Origin: Gloeocapsopsis dulcis
Lineage (GTDB): Bacteria; Cyanobacteriota; Cyanobacteriia; Cyanobacteriales; Chroococcidiopsidaceae
Reading direction: 5' to 3'
Assembly: GCF_032163395.1 (NCBI RefSeq)
Contig: NZ_CP119968.1
Span: 295,501-359,500 of the forward strand
Length of the DNA: 64,000 nucleotides
Below are positions 1 through 7,972 of the stretch, one piece after another. The stretch's first letter is position 1. Every line of letters begins with the position of its first letter. The translations under genes were made by a program, and so were the position numbers. Below the pieces are notes generated by a model. It was not told the origin of the DNA. It worked only from the letters and a program-made list of their open reading frames with translations, and ran no database searches.

Positions 1-1321
1 CTTGGCGCAGCATCGATAATAAGTAAATTGGAGTTAAAATCACTCCCATTGCAGCTAAGAGAGTGACGACAACCTTAAATACAGGGTTGTAAGCATCACT
101 TGTGGTAATTCCCAAAAAGATCGTTAATTCACCAACAAAGCCACTCATACCAGGTAGCGCTAAAGAAGCCATTGCCCCAGCGGTGAATAGTGCGAAAACT
201 TTAGGCATCGCTTGTGCCATACCACCCATTTTCTCCATAATCAGCGTATGCGTACGCTCGTAGGTAACTCCCGACAAGAAGAACAAGCTAGCTGCAATTA
301 AACCATGCGATACCATTTGTAATACTGCACCGCCGATACCGAGTTCGGTAAACGAAGCAATACCGATTAACACAAAACCCATGTGGGCGATTGAGGAATA
401 TGCCAAGCGACGCTTGAGATTAGTTTGAGCAAACGCGGCTAATGCACCGTAGACAATGTTAACTACACCCAAAATTGCGAGTATGGGGGCAAACGAAACA
501 TGGGCATTGGGCAACATTTCGATATTCATGCGAATTAGCCCGTAGCCTGCCATTTTGAGCAATACTCCTGCCAAAATCATTGAAACAGGTGCAGAAGCTT
601 CACTGTGGGCATCTGGAAGCCAAGTATGTAATGGGAAGATTGGTAGCTTGACGCCAAAAGCAATTAGTAATGCAGCATAAACCAAAAGTTCAAACGCTCT
701 AGGATACTGCTTAATACCCAAAGTTGCCATGTCAAAGGTAACGACATCGCCATACATTGCCATTGCAAAAGCGGCTACTAAGATAAATATCGATCCTGCA
801 GCAGTGTAGAGGATAAACTTTGTTGCAGCGTAGCGGCGATTTTGTCCTCCCCAAATCGAAATCAGCAAGTAAACAGGTACTAATTCGAGTTCCCACATCA
901 GGAAGAACAACAGCATATCCTGGGCAACAAATACGCCAATCTGCGCGCTGTACATCATCAGCATCAACGCGAAAAACAAGCGTGGCTTCTTCGTAACGTT
1001 CCACGCTGCCAAGATTGACAGCGTAGTTACAAAACCTGTTAACAACACCAAAGGTAAAGATAAGCCATCTACCGCAACCGACCAGTTCATGCCTAGCTGG
1101 GGTATCCAAGGATAGCTTTCTGCTAGTTGAAATGTTGAGATTTGTAAATCGTAGTTCTGCCAAACGGCGTATACCATCAGAACTAAATCCGTTATCCCTA
1201 CTCCTAAGGCGTACCAGCGAACTGTTTTACCTTGATTGTCTGGAATCAAAGGAATAGCTAGGGCAGCCACCAACGGTAACAGAATAATAGTTGTTAACCA
1301 AGGAATTTGTGTGCTAAGCAT
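1..1321 (-). CDS. ndhD: NAD(P)H-quinone oxidoreductase subunit 4 (NdhD), 3' end outside window
   Basis: Reading the minus strand from an ATG at 1321 gives about 440 residues with no stop before the window edge, so the C-terminal part (the family is about 530 aa) is missing. The protein is almost entirely hydrophobic helices and carries typical NdhD/NuoM (proton-pumping antiporter-like) segments, such as [13 protein letters not shown], an [15 protein letters not shown]-type loop (here [17 protein letters not shown]) with its charged/polar residues, and [14 protein letters not shown]. It would be a membrane subunit of thylakoid NDH-1, working in cyclic electron flow and respiration. No second ndh gene is visible upstream, so it may be transcribed alone or lead an operon outside the window. 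Which ndhD paralogue it is (respiratory D1/D2 or CO2-uptake D3/D4) is undecided; D1/D2 is favoured by general resemblance only. Confidence 0.93.
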   Translation of the reverse strand, partial: MLSTQIPWLTTIILLPLVAALAIPLIPDNQGKTVRWYALGVGITDLVLMVYAVWQNYDLQISTFQLAESYPWIPQLGMNWSVAVDGLSLPLVLLTGFVTTLSILAAWNVTKKPRLFFALMLMMYSAQIGVFVAQDMLLFFLMWELELVPVYLLISIWGGQNRRYAATKFILYTAAGSIFILVAAFAMAMYGDVVTFDMATLGIKQYPRAFELLVYAALLIAFGVKLPIFPLHTWLPDAHSEASAPVSMILAGVLLKMAGYGLIRMNIEMLPNAHVSFAPILAILGVVNIVYGALAAFAQTNLKRRLAYSSIAHMGFVLIGIASFTELGIGGAVLQMVSHGLIAASLFFLSGVTYERTHTLIMEKMGGMAQAMPKVFALFTAGAMASLALPGMSGFVGELTIFLGITTSDAYNPVFKVVVTLLAAMGVILTPIYLLSMLRQ

Positions 1322-1569
1322 GACTGAGGATAAATACCTATTGCCTATGACATATATTCTATTAAGTTACGTTAACTTTTGAAAAGGTATATTTATGTTG
1401 ATTACGATGATAAGAATAAATACTTAGTCAAACTTTATATTACAAAAATTAATGAATAAATGTTAAGGATTGAGGGATGAAGACATAAAACTATCGTGCA
1501 GTACTACGACTACAAAAGCCGCAGAGCAAGGGTTTCGGGCTATCCAACTGTCGTACTAAGCCGTGTTCG

Positions 1570-2199
1570 CTACTTACAATCTGCTGGAGTTGCGTAGGCA
1601 AAAGACTCGTAACGTCCTTGTTCCGTTAGGATCGTCACGCAGTAGTTGGTTCTAGTTTCACGCCAGTAGGTATAGATGGCATCGCCTGAAGCAGAAGCTG
1701 GCTTGATGAATTGATAGCCCCGTTGTTCCACTGTGTTTTCCACCTGTCCAGCCCTGGCACCCACCAAATCACTCAAGCGATCGACGGGCGTACCAGCCGC
1801 CGGGTGAGAACTTGCAGCAAAACTACCACTATTTCCACTACCTGAATTTTGTCCGTAGGGAGCCGTATCCCAGTAAACGTAGATCGATTCATTAGCGAGG
1901 CGATAAATTTGTCCCTGATCGCCCAGTCCAGACTGCCGATAGACAGCACGACCATTCTGATCGCGGTAGTTTCCTGGTTGATTGCCTACAGGACGCAGGT
2001 CATAACGCCTGCCATTTTTCAATTGAATCCCAACCACACCCTGCCGTTGCGAAAAGGTACAAGAACCGGAAGACGTGGCGCGTTCCCCTTTGGGATACAC
2101 CTCGCAGCGGGCATTCACCGTGTCTGCTTGAGCAGCAACAGTAATACCGAAAGAGGCGATTGCCACTACCACCGCTAAAAGCAAATTTGAAAGCTTCAT
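1570..2199 (-). CDS. Secreted hypothetical protein, cyanobacterial
   Basis: A 209-residue protein with a clear Sec signal peptide (residues 1 to about 25: basic MKLSN start, hydrophobic core, cleavage likely after AAQA). The mature part has two regions: an N-terminal beta-rich stretch with a Cys pair (about C32 and C47) and repeated Gly/Asn/Arg turns, and a C-terminal region of about 60 residues after a Ser/Gly linker (VGARAGQVENTVEQRGYQF onward) that includes two cysteines. The C-terminal region resembles small periplasmic domains found widely in cyanobacteria, but I cannot name a function. It is transcribed away from the MscS gene and is monocistronic as far as visible. Periplasmic location is inferred from the signal peptide. 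Confidence 0.8.
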   Translation of the reverse strand: MKLSNLLLAVVVAIASFGITVAAQADTVNARCEVYPKGERATSSGSCTFSQRQGVVGIQLKNGRRYDLRPVGNQPGNYRDQNGRAVYRQSGLGDQGQIYRLANESIYVYWDTAPYGQNSGSGNSGSFAASSHPAAGTPVDRLSDLVGARAGQVENTVEQRGYQFIKPASASGDAIYTYWRETRTNYCVTILTEQGRYESFAYATPADCK

Positions 2200-2567
2200 C
2201 TTAAGGAAATCTCCAATTCACCAAGGGGAATAACGAAGATGATACCTCAATAGACATTCGTTGCCAGAATTACAAGTTGGCGATTCAACGTTCGTCCAAT
2301 GCCGGGTATAGACAACGATTAGTGTAAAAATGAGCCGGTTTGCCTTGGAGAAGTATAAATCCCTATCAGCATTGCTAATGAGATGATTGATTCATAGGTT
2401 CTGCTAATCGCCTTATGATGTTTGAATCGCTGTTGTACACAGCAGAAGTTCTGATGCTCAACCTCATTCGATGATTTCCTAAAACTCAATCTGGATGATG
2501 CTTTCCAGCCCCAGAATGCACTTTTTTACCCGTATGTCGGCTCAACCCCTTAATCCGTTTTTGGCTC
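2200..2567. other. Intergenic region between divergent genes
   Basis: This 368-bp stretch separates the minus-strand secreted protein from the plus-strand mechanosensitive channel and must contain both promoters. I see no tRNA, convincing small ORF, terminator or recognised riboswitch in it. Confidence 0.6.
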
Positions 2568-4400
2568 ATGAATCGGCTTCTACGACCTCGTCCCTTCCAA
2601 ACTGCGATCCGCTTGATGCTAATTTGTGTATTTACAGTTAGTGCGAGCCTTGGCTGGACACTCACTGGTTGGGTTCCCCCTGCCCAGAGCCAACTGCCTT
2701 CCTTGCCAACGGCTACTTCCAACGATCCCACAAAGCCTCCACAAGAGGTCACCCGGTCGGGAGATCTTGAGATAGCTCCGGTCAAGTCCCCGCTTGACGG
2801 TAAGCAATTGTTTGAAGTAGCATCCCCCACGATCTGGAATCGTGACAACGTGCCAGAAGGCACAATTCCGGTCGAAGTTCGGGCGCAAGAAATTACCGAT
2901 CGCCTGTGGCGCGTTGTGAATCGAGCCTTTCAAGCAAAAACAAAGCCGACAGTGGCAGTGGAGATCGCCACGCTGAATAATCGACTAATTCTCCAGCTCA
3001 GCGACGATCAATCTTCCCGCCCAATTAGATTGGTTACGGTAACAGAACCTGATGCCGACTATCACAGCGAAACCCTGGATCAGTTGGCTCAGGAGTGGCA
3101 AGGGATTGTTCAAGCTGAAATGGTTCGGCTCAAGCAGCTTTCTTCAGTCGACGTATTGCGCCAGCGATTGGGGCAGTCGTTGCAAATCTTGCTGGGGCTT
3201 TTGGTTGCAAGCTTCGCGATCTGGTTTTTGCAACGACTGTTGACGCGCAGACAGAAAAGGCTGGAAGCCCGCTATCAGCAAGAATTGGCAGCGATTACCA
3301 AGGCAGAAAAAGCCAGAAAAGCGACGGATGAAATTGCCCAAAGCGACATCACCGCAGGCAAAGGAGCAGAAGCTAAACAGGTAGTCGACTTGCGATCGCA
3401 GTTTTTAGTAACCATGCACCACCACTTCAGTGTGAAAGGGCGCTTGGAGTTTGACAAGTTCTTGAAATGGGGGTTGTTCTGGCTGTTTATCTTGAGCTGG
3501 TATATCGGAATTTATGCGATCCTGTCTCGCATTCCAGTTCTGATGCGCTGGAGTAATTATGTTTTGGCAACACCACTAGAAATCATCCTAGTTTGGTTTA
3601 GCATCAGTCTTGCCATTCGCATCAGCAAAAGCCTGATCGACTGGTTCATTGATACCTGGAAAGTCAACCCTTACCTTCCTCTTGGAGAAGTTCAGCGAAT
3701 TGCCTTGAGAACCCGAACGATTTCTGGAGCCTTAAAGGGGTTAAGCACCTTTATTTTGGTCGTGATTGGAATTCTTTTGACGCTTGGCTTATTTAACATT
3801 CCTACTAGTTCAATTTTAGCGGTGGGTACCGTGTTTGGTCTGGCGATTTCCTTTGGCTCTCAAAGCTTAATCAAGGATCTGGTCAACGGTTGCCTGATTT
3901 TGATTGAGGATCAGTATGCGGTTGGAGATGTAATCCAAATTGGCAATAAGAGTGGCTTAGTGGAAAATCTCAACCTGCGCGTGACTCAACTGCGAAATGG
4001 CGAAGGTCAACTGATTACCATTCCCAACAGCAACATCACCGATGTCAGCAATTTGACCCGCCTCTGGTCACGCATCGATTTTTCAATCGTTGTTGCTTAT
4101 GAAAATGATCCCAAACAGGTTTTAGACATTCTCAAAGAGGTATCCCAGCAGCTTTTTCGCGAACCAGAGTGGCGCGATCGCCTGCCCGAACCACCGGAAG
4201 TGTTGGGCATTGATGACTTGTCCCATACTGGAATGTTGATGCGCGTCTGGATTAAAACTACACCGATGGAACAATGGAGCGTTGGCAGAGAATTTCGGCT
4301 GCGCGTGCGGCAAGCATTTGAAGCAAACAACATTCAAATTGGCAGACCGCAATGGATCACTTACAACGCCGCTCTGGCAAAATCTACCCTGCAAAATTAA
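2568..4400 (+). CDS. MscS-family mechanosensitive ion channel
   Basis: A 610-residue membrane protein. Residues 1 to about 42 look like a signal/anchor followed by a periplasmic N-terminal domain (about 43-200). Then come a transmembrane helix near 208-225, a charged coiled segment (about 228-275) and further helices near 300-420. The MscS pore and beta domain is recognisable at about residues 415-490, with the Gly/Ala-rich pore helix GTVFGLAISFGSQSLIKD and the following motif DQYAVGDVIQIG and ITIPNSNI. A cytoplasmic C-terminal alpha/beta domain ends the protein. It would open under membrane tension in hypo-osmotic shock. It is larger than E. coli MscS (286 aa) and belongs to the extended cyanobacterial type with an extra periplasmic domain. 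It stands alone; a decayed IS begins 20 bp after its stop. Confidence 0.9.
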   Translation: MNRLLRPRPFQTAIRLMLICVFTVSASLGWTLTGWVPPAQSQLPSLPTATSNDPTKPPQEVTRSGDLEIAPVKSPLDGKQLFEVASPTIWNRDNVPEGTIPVEVRAQEITDRLWRVVNRAFQAKTKPTVAVEIATLNNRLILQLSDDQSSRPIRLVTVTEPDADYHSETLDQLAQEWQGIVQAEMVRLKQLSSVDVLRQRLGQSLQILLGLLVASFAIWFLQRLLTRRQKRLEARYQQELAAITKAEKARKATDEIAQSDITAGKGAEAKQVVDLRSQFLVTMHHHFSVKGRLEFDKFLKWGLFWLFILSWYIGIYAILSRIPVLMRWSNYVLATPLEIILVWFSISLAIRISKSLIDWFIDTWKVNPYLPLGEVQRIALRTRTISGALKGLSTFILVVIGILLTLGLFNIPTSSILAVGTVFGLAISFGSQSLIKDLVNGCLILIEDQYAVGDVIQIGNKSGLVENLNLRVTQLRNGEGQLITIPNSNITDVSNLTRLWSRIDFSIVVAYENDPKQVLDILKEVSQQLFREPEWRDRLPEPPEVLGIDDLSHTGMLMRVWIKTTPMEQWSVGREFRLRVRQAFEANNIQIGRPQWITYNAALAKSTLQN

Positions 4401-4419
4401 GCACTATCTATAGCGGCTC

Positions 4420-5192
4420 GGGTAGCGCTCTAGAAGTAATGATGCTAGGATAGCACTTCATATCGTTCAATCCCTGCCAATGCCAGCTTGTCCGAACTGT
4501 TCTTCCTCTTGAACTGTCAAAAATGGTCGCATCCATAACGGAAAACAGCGATTCAAGTGCTATGAATGCGGTCGGCAGTTCATTGAGCATCCGCAGAAGA
4601 AGGTGATTGACCAAGCAAAACGAGAACTAATTGACCGCTTGCTATTAGAGCGGATTTCACTGGCTGGGATTGCTCGTGCTGCCCAAGTTTCTGAGCAATG
4701 GCTACAGAGCTATGTCAACGAGAAATATGCACAGGTGCCACGAAACGTACAGGTGACACCTAAAAAATGGGGAGGCTAACAATTCAATGTGATGAGTTAT
4801 GGTCATTTGTGGACAACAAAGACAATAAACAAGGGATCTGGCTAGCTCTAGATGCAGATACGCGGGAAATTGTTGGTGCTTACATTGGTGCACGCTCTGA
4901 AGCAGCAGCGCGCTCCTTGTGGGATTCCTTGCCTGGGGTCAATGTGCAATCGCTTACACCAATTTTTGGGCGGCTTACGCAGCGGTTCTACCAAGTGAGA
5001 GGCATCGTGCAGTGGGCTGCATAGACAGGTAAGACCAGCTACGTTGAACGATTGAATAACACACGTAAGACTTCGAGTATCTCGGTTGGTGCGAAAAATC
5101 TTATCTCTTTCAAAACCATTAGAGAATCACATTGGTGCTATTTGGTATTTCGTTCACTACTACAATGCATCATTACTTGTTTAGCACTACCC
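4420..5192 (+). mobile_element. Decayed IS1-family-like insertion sequence
   Basis: A 773-bp element bounded by imperfect terminal inverted repeats. The left end (4420-4445, starting GGGTAGCGCT) matches the reverse complement of the right end (5167-5192, starting GGGTAGTGCT), and both share AAGTAATGATGC. Inside are two overlapping transposase frames of the IS1 InsA/InsB type. No target-site duplication is visible, so the insertion is old or the flanks have changed. The size matches IS1-type elements (about 770 bp). Confidence 0.82.
4480..5185 (+). pseudogene. IS1-type transposase, broken by a stop and frameshifts
   Basis: From the ATG at 4480 the frame reads MPACPNCSSS then a TGA (4510-4512), and continues in the same frame with a zinc-ribbon remnant (CYECGRQF) and a helix-turn-helix-like part (ISLAGIARAAQVSEQWLQ) to a stop near 4779. 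The catalytic InsB-like part starts in the -1 frame (IQCDELWSFVDNK, about 4773 onward) next to an A-rich run, where IS1 elements normally use programmed frameshifting. It then loses frame at about 4945, where a VYRQCAVAYTDFW-type continuation is expected. A last piece in another frame (KTSYVERLNNT, about 5033; later ENHIGAIWYFVHYYNAS) gives the expected IS1 C-terminus. The gene cannot make an intact transposase. Confidence 0.85.
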
Positions 5193-5364
5193 TTTTCCTT
5201 TGCCTAACAGTGTGTAGGCGGATTGACGAAATTGCTTGAGCTTTTCGAGAATCATCTTGAGAGATTTGAGAAGTAACGGTTTTCTCATCATCTCTCCACT
5301 GGCAGCTCGTGAGGCTCTCACACTGCCTTTCTTCGGTTTTTATTCAAAACTCCAATCCAAACCT

Positions 5365-6201
5365 ATGACATCGGAACAAGCAAACAACTGGTACAGTAGC
5401 GTAGCCAATGTCTACACTTCAGAACAAAGAAAAAACTGGTACAGTACAGCAGCAGATGCTTACAACCGAGTAAGACCGCGCTATCCTCAACAGCTGATTA
5501 ATCGTGCTGTAGAGCTAGCTAAACTACCCGATGATGCGATTATTTTAGAAGTAGGTTGCGGTCCTGGGAATGCAACAGTTGCGTTCGCAGATCTTGGCTT
5601 TTCGATGATTTGCCTAGAACCAAACCAAGAAATGTGCCAGTTAGCACAGCAAAACTGCATACAATATCCAAAAATAAAACTTGTCAATATTTCTTTTGAG
5701 GAGTGGCAGCTAAAGGCTAGGAAATTCAATGCTGTCCTTGCTGCAACATCTTTTCATTGGATTTCACCTGAGATTGGGTATCCAAAAGCTGCTGCTGCGC
5801 TACAAGACAACGGCTCTTTAATTTTGCTGTGGAACGCCATCCCAATTCAACCCGCATACGATATTTATCAACTGTTGCAAGAGGTGTATCAGACTTACGC
5901 ACCGTCGCTTGCACAATATGAAGCGAGAAGCACTCAGGAAGAAAATCTCAGCAGATTTGGACAAACGGTGATTGATTCAGGGCTATTTAAGGGTTTAGCG
6001 TCCGAACAATTAACATGGGAAGCTACCCATAGTATTGATGACTATCTAACGCTTTTAAGTACCTTGTCACCGTATATCAGATTAGAACAACACAAACGAG
6101 AAGCTTTGTTTGCGGGTTTAACAGAGGTGTTAGCGAGAAACTGTATTACGAGTATCTCAGTTTCCTATCTCTCAGCGCTTCAGGTTGCCCAAAGAGCATA
6201 A
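5365..6201 (+). CDS. Class I SAM-dependent methyltransferase
   Basis: The frame is open from 5236, but I place the start at the ATG at 5365 (278 aa) because the first 43 residues of the longer form do not resemble the family. The Rossmann fold is clear: motif I is ILEVGCGPGNAT (about residues 55-66), followed by an acidic CLEPNQ loop, and FHWI is a motif common in the 'methyltransferase domain-containing' group of this type. Substrate unknown. The N-terminus contains a tandem repeat of about 16 codons (TSEQANNWYSSVANVY then TSEQRKNWYSTAADAY); relatives I recall have only one copy. The gene follows the decayed IS by about 170 bp, so its promoter region may have been altered. Confidence 0.82.
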   Translation: MTSEQANNWYSSVANVYTSEQRKNWYSTAADAYNRVRPRYPQQLINRAVELAKLPDDAIILEVGCGPGNATVAFADLGFSMICLEPNQEMCQLAQQNCIQYPKIKLVNISFEEWQLKARKFNAVLAATSFHWISPEIGYPKAAAALQDNGSLILLWNAIPIQPAYDIYQLLQEVYQTYAPSLAQYEARSTQEENLSRFGQTVIDSGLFKGLASEQLTWEATHSIDDYLTLLSTLSPYIRLEQHKREALFAGLTEVLARNCITSISVSYLSALQVAQRA

Positions 6202-6209
6202 TGTTTATG

Positions 6210-6707
6210 TTACACAATGCGATTTACAATCGTTAACACATCGCTATCAGTACGAACATAAGGAACCGAGATCGATCTAAATCCAGTAATTAAAGGTTTG
6301 TAGTAGACTTGCCAATAACTGGGGCTAAGTTCATCTGCAGTTGCTTTGAGCGATTGTAGTTCGGCGGCGAGTTCGGCGGCAAGTTGATTAATGCGTTCAG
6401 CTTGAGCTTGGGCTTGTCTTCTCCCAGCGGCGACACGCCGTTCTAAAGAGTCATTTTGCGGCTGCGATGCTAACTCAATTTTTTGAGCAAGTTGCGCTTC
6501 CAAAGCAGCGATCGCATCATCAATACCTTTAACTTCCGCAAACAATTGTAAATCTTCTTTAGCACGGCGACGGTAAGCATCTGAAATCTCTTCTGGAGAC
6601 GCACTTTCTAAATCTATTGGATCAGTTGTCAGTGAAGTACGCTCCTGACGTAGAGCCTCAATTTGAGTTTGAATAGCCGTAATTTCTGCTTGAATGTCAT
6701 TCATCAT
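6210..6707 (-). CDS. Coiled-coil hypothetical protein
   Basis: A 165-residue soluble protein dominated by heptad-rich helices (residues 1-35, 60-80 and 90-125; rich in Ala, Gln, Glu and Leu), ending with a short non-helical tail of mixed composition (about 130-165). Two ATGs in a row (MMND) give a trivial start ambiguity. It lies 5 bp downstream of thrB on the same strand, so it is probably cotranscribed with it. I do not recognise a function. A structural or adaptor role is possible, but this is only a guess from the coiled coil. Confidence 0.72.
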   Translation of the reverse strand: MMNDIQAEITAIQTQIEALRQERTSLTTDPIDLESASPEEISDAYRRRAKEDLQLFAEVKGIDDAIAALEAQLAQKIELASQPQNDSLERRVAAGRRQAQAQAERINQLAAELAAELQSLKATADELSPSYWQVYYKPLITGFRSISVPYVRTDSDVLTIVNRIV

Positions 6708-6712
6708 ACTTA

Positions 6713-7639
6713 CTAGGCTACCTCATTAGAGCTGCGCGCACCTTGATTGTCAATTTCCAATGATCGCACTTGTGCTTTCACTCCTGCTTGCTGCCAAGCT
6801 TGGGCGATCGCTACAATAACTGCCCCAGCTTGTCCGCGATTTGTCAAAGCGAGTAATGTAGGACCTGCACCACTAATGACTAAACCATACGCCCCAGTAT
6901 CCACAGCCGCTTGCTGTACTGCTTCATAACCTCGAATCAAGGCTTGACGATAAGGTTGATGCAATCGATCCTGCAAGGCTGCCCCAAGCCAAGCTTCATT
7001 CCCCGTCTCCAACCCGCGCAACAGCAATCCCAAATGTGCTGTATTAAAAATCGCATCCGCCCGACTCACCTCACTCGGTAACACCCGCCGCGCTTCAACC
7101 GTCGAAAGCTCAAAATCAGGAATCGCCACCACAGGTACAACACTCTCATGCCAAGGCACATCACAAATTTCCCAGCGTTGGCGACTTAGCGTTTCAACAC
7201 TCGCTGCCAACCGACATCCCCCCAACAACGCCGGAACAACATTATCAGGATGTCCTTCTAAAGCGATCGCCAACTCCATCACCGCAGTTATATCAAGTGG
7301 TTCTCCTGCGAGTAAATTCGCACCAACCAAACCCCCAACAATCGCCGTTGCGGAACTTCCCAAACCCCGCGCCAAAGGCACACCCAATTCAATATCTATA
7401 TGCACAGGTGGTGGTATTTGTCCTAAAGTTTCATATAATTTTACAAATGAGCGATACGCTAAATTACTGTCATCAGTGCGGACGCGATCGCTTTCTATCC
7501 CTGTAACGCGAATCTCTACTTCCTCCTGGTGAGTGAACTTGAACCGATTGTATAAAGTCAACGCTGCACCAATACAATCAAAACCAGGACCTAAGTTAGC
7601 AGTTGTAGCCGGAACCGAGACAGAAACAGAGTTAGTCAT
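6713..7639 (-). CDS. thrB: Homoserine kinase
   Basis: A 308-residue GHMP kinase that phosphorylates homoserine with ATP on the path to threonine. The start MTNSVSVSVPATTANLGPGFD has the conserved GHMP N-terminal motif (PATTANLGPGFD), the ATP-binding loop PLARGLGSSATA lies near residues 88-99, and the C-terminal GHMP motif is ISGAGPTLLAL (about 255-265). Length matches the family (about 300-315 aa). The start at 7639 agrees with the conserved N-terminus. The first codons and the whole upstream region occur again at 14948-15066. Confidence 0.95.
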   Translation of the reverse strand: MTNSVSVSVPATTANLGPGFDCIGAALTLYNRFKFTHQEEVEIRVTGIESDRVRTDDSNLAYRSFVKLYETLGQIPPPVHIDIELGVPLARGLGSSATAIVGGLVGANLLAGEPLDITAVMELAIALEGHPDNVVPALLGGCRLAASVETLSRQRWEICDVPWHESVVPVVAIPDFELSTVEARRVLPSEVSRADAIFNTAHLGLLLRGLETGNEAWLGAALQDRLHQPYRQALIRGYEAVQQAAVDTGAYGLVISGAGPTLLALTNRGQAGAVIVAIAQAWQQAGVKAQVRSLEIDNQGARSSNEVA

Positions 7640-7731
7640 TTTGAATTGTCTTCACCACCAATGTAACTTGGTTCCCTTGTGGGATACACAGACCGAGGCA
7701 AATCATATCAGAATTTATCGACAGATATCGA
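7613..7731 (+). repeat. Direct repeat copy A (thrB 5' end and promoter region)
   Basis: About 119 bp covering the first nine codons of thrB and about 90 bp upstream of it. It aligns without gaps to 14948-15066, with 18 mismatches by eye (about 85% identical). Shared blocks include GTTAGTCATTTTGAATTGT, GGGATACACAGAC and GCAAATCATATCAGAAT. Confidence 0.9.
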
Positions 7732-7972
7732 AACGTAGCATGTAAAAATCAGAACTTACAAAGAAGGGGCGAGGAGCGAGGGGTTAGGGGTTAGGGGAAG
7801 AAAAACATCGAGGAGAAAGGCTCAATTCAATTCTTTTTAGTTGCTCCTCTAAATTTGTTTGGATTTCTCTACCAAAGGATATTAAATTTTTTCGTCTAAT
7901 GAATCTATTTGCTTGTAAACCCTCATAATTGAGATAATAATCCCCCTGTTGTTTTACAGTGAAAGATGGCAT
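7640..7972. other. Intergenic: thrB promoter region, G-rich repeat and STAND gene leader
   Basis: The left part is repeat copy A and should hold the thrB promoter. At 7766-7797 there is a G-rich low-complexity run (GGGGCGAGGAGCGAGGGG then two GGTTAGG-like units), of the kind scattered in several intergenic regions here. The right part (7800-7972) should hold the promoter of the STAND gene. An antisense 62-codon frame ends exactly at the STAND start codon and is not accepted as a gene. Confidence 0.6.

Noticed and set aside
732-1163. 143-codon frame inside ndhD
   Set aside because: It is a shifted frame on the same strand as the clear NdhD coding sequence and has Cys/Arg-rich unlikely composition.
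1849-2178. 109-codon plus-strand frame opposite the secreted protein
   Set aside because: Shadow of a gene with a good signal peptide; no ribosome site and no family resemblance.
7784-7972. 62-codon antisense frame starting next to the STAND start codon
   Set aside because: Its ATG directly abuts the divergent STAND ATG (CATATG), leaving no room for promoters or a ribosome site, and it ends in low-complexity G-rich repeat sequence. Kept only as a possible relic.
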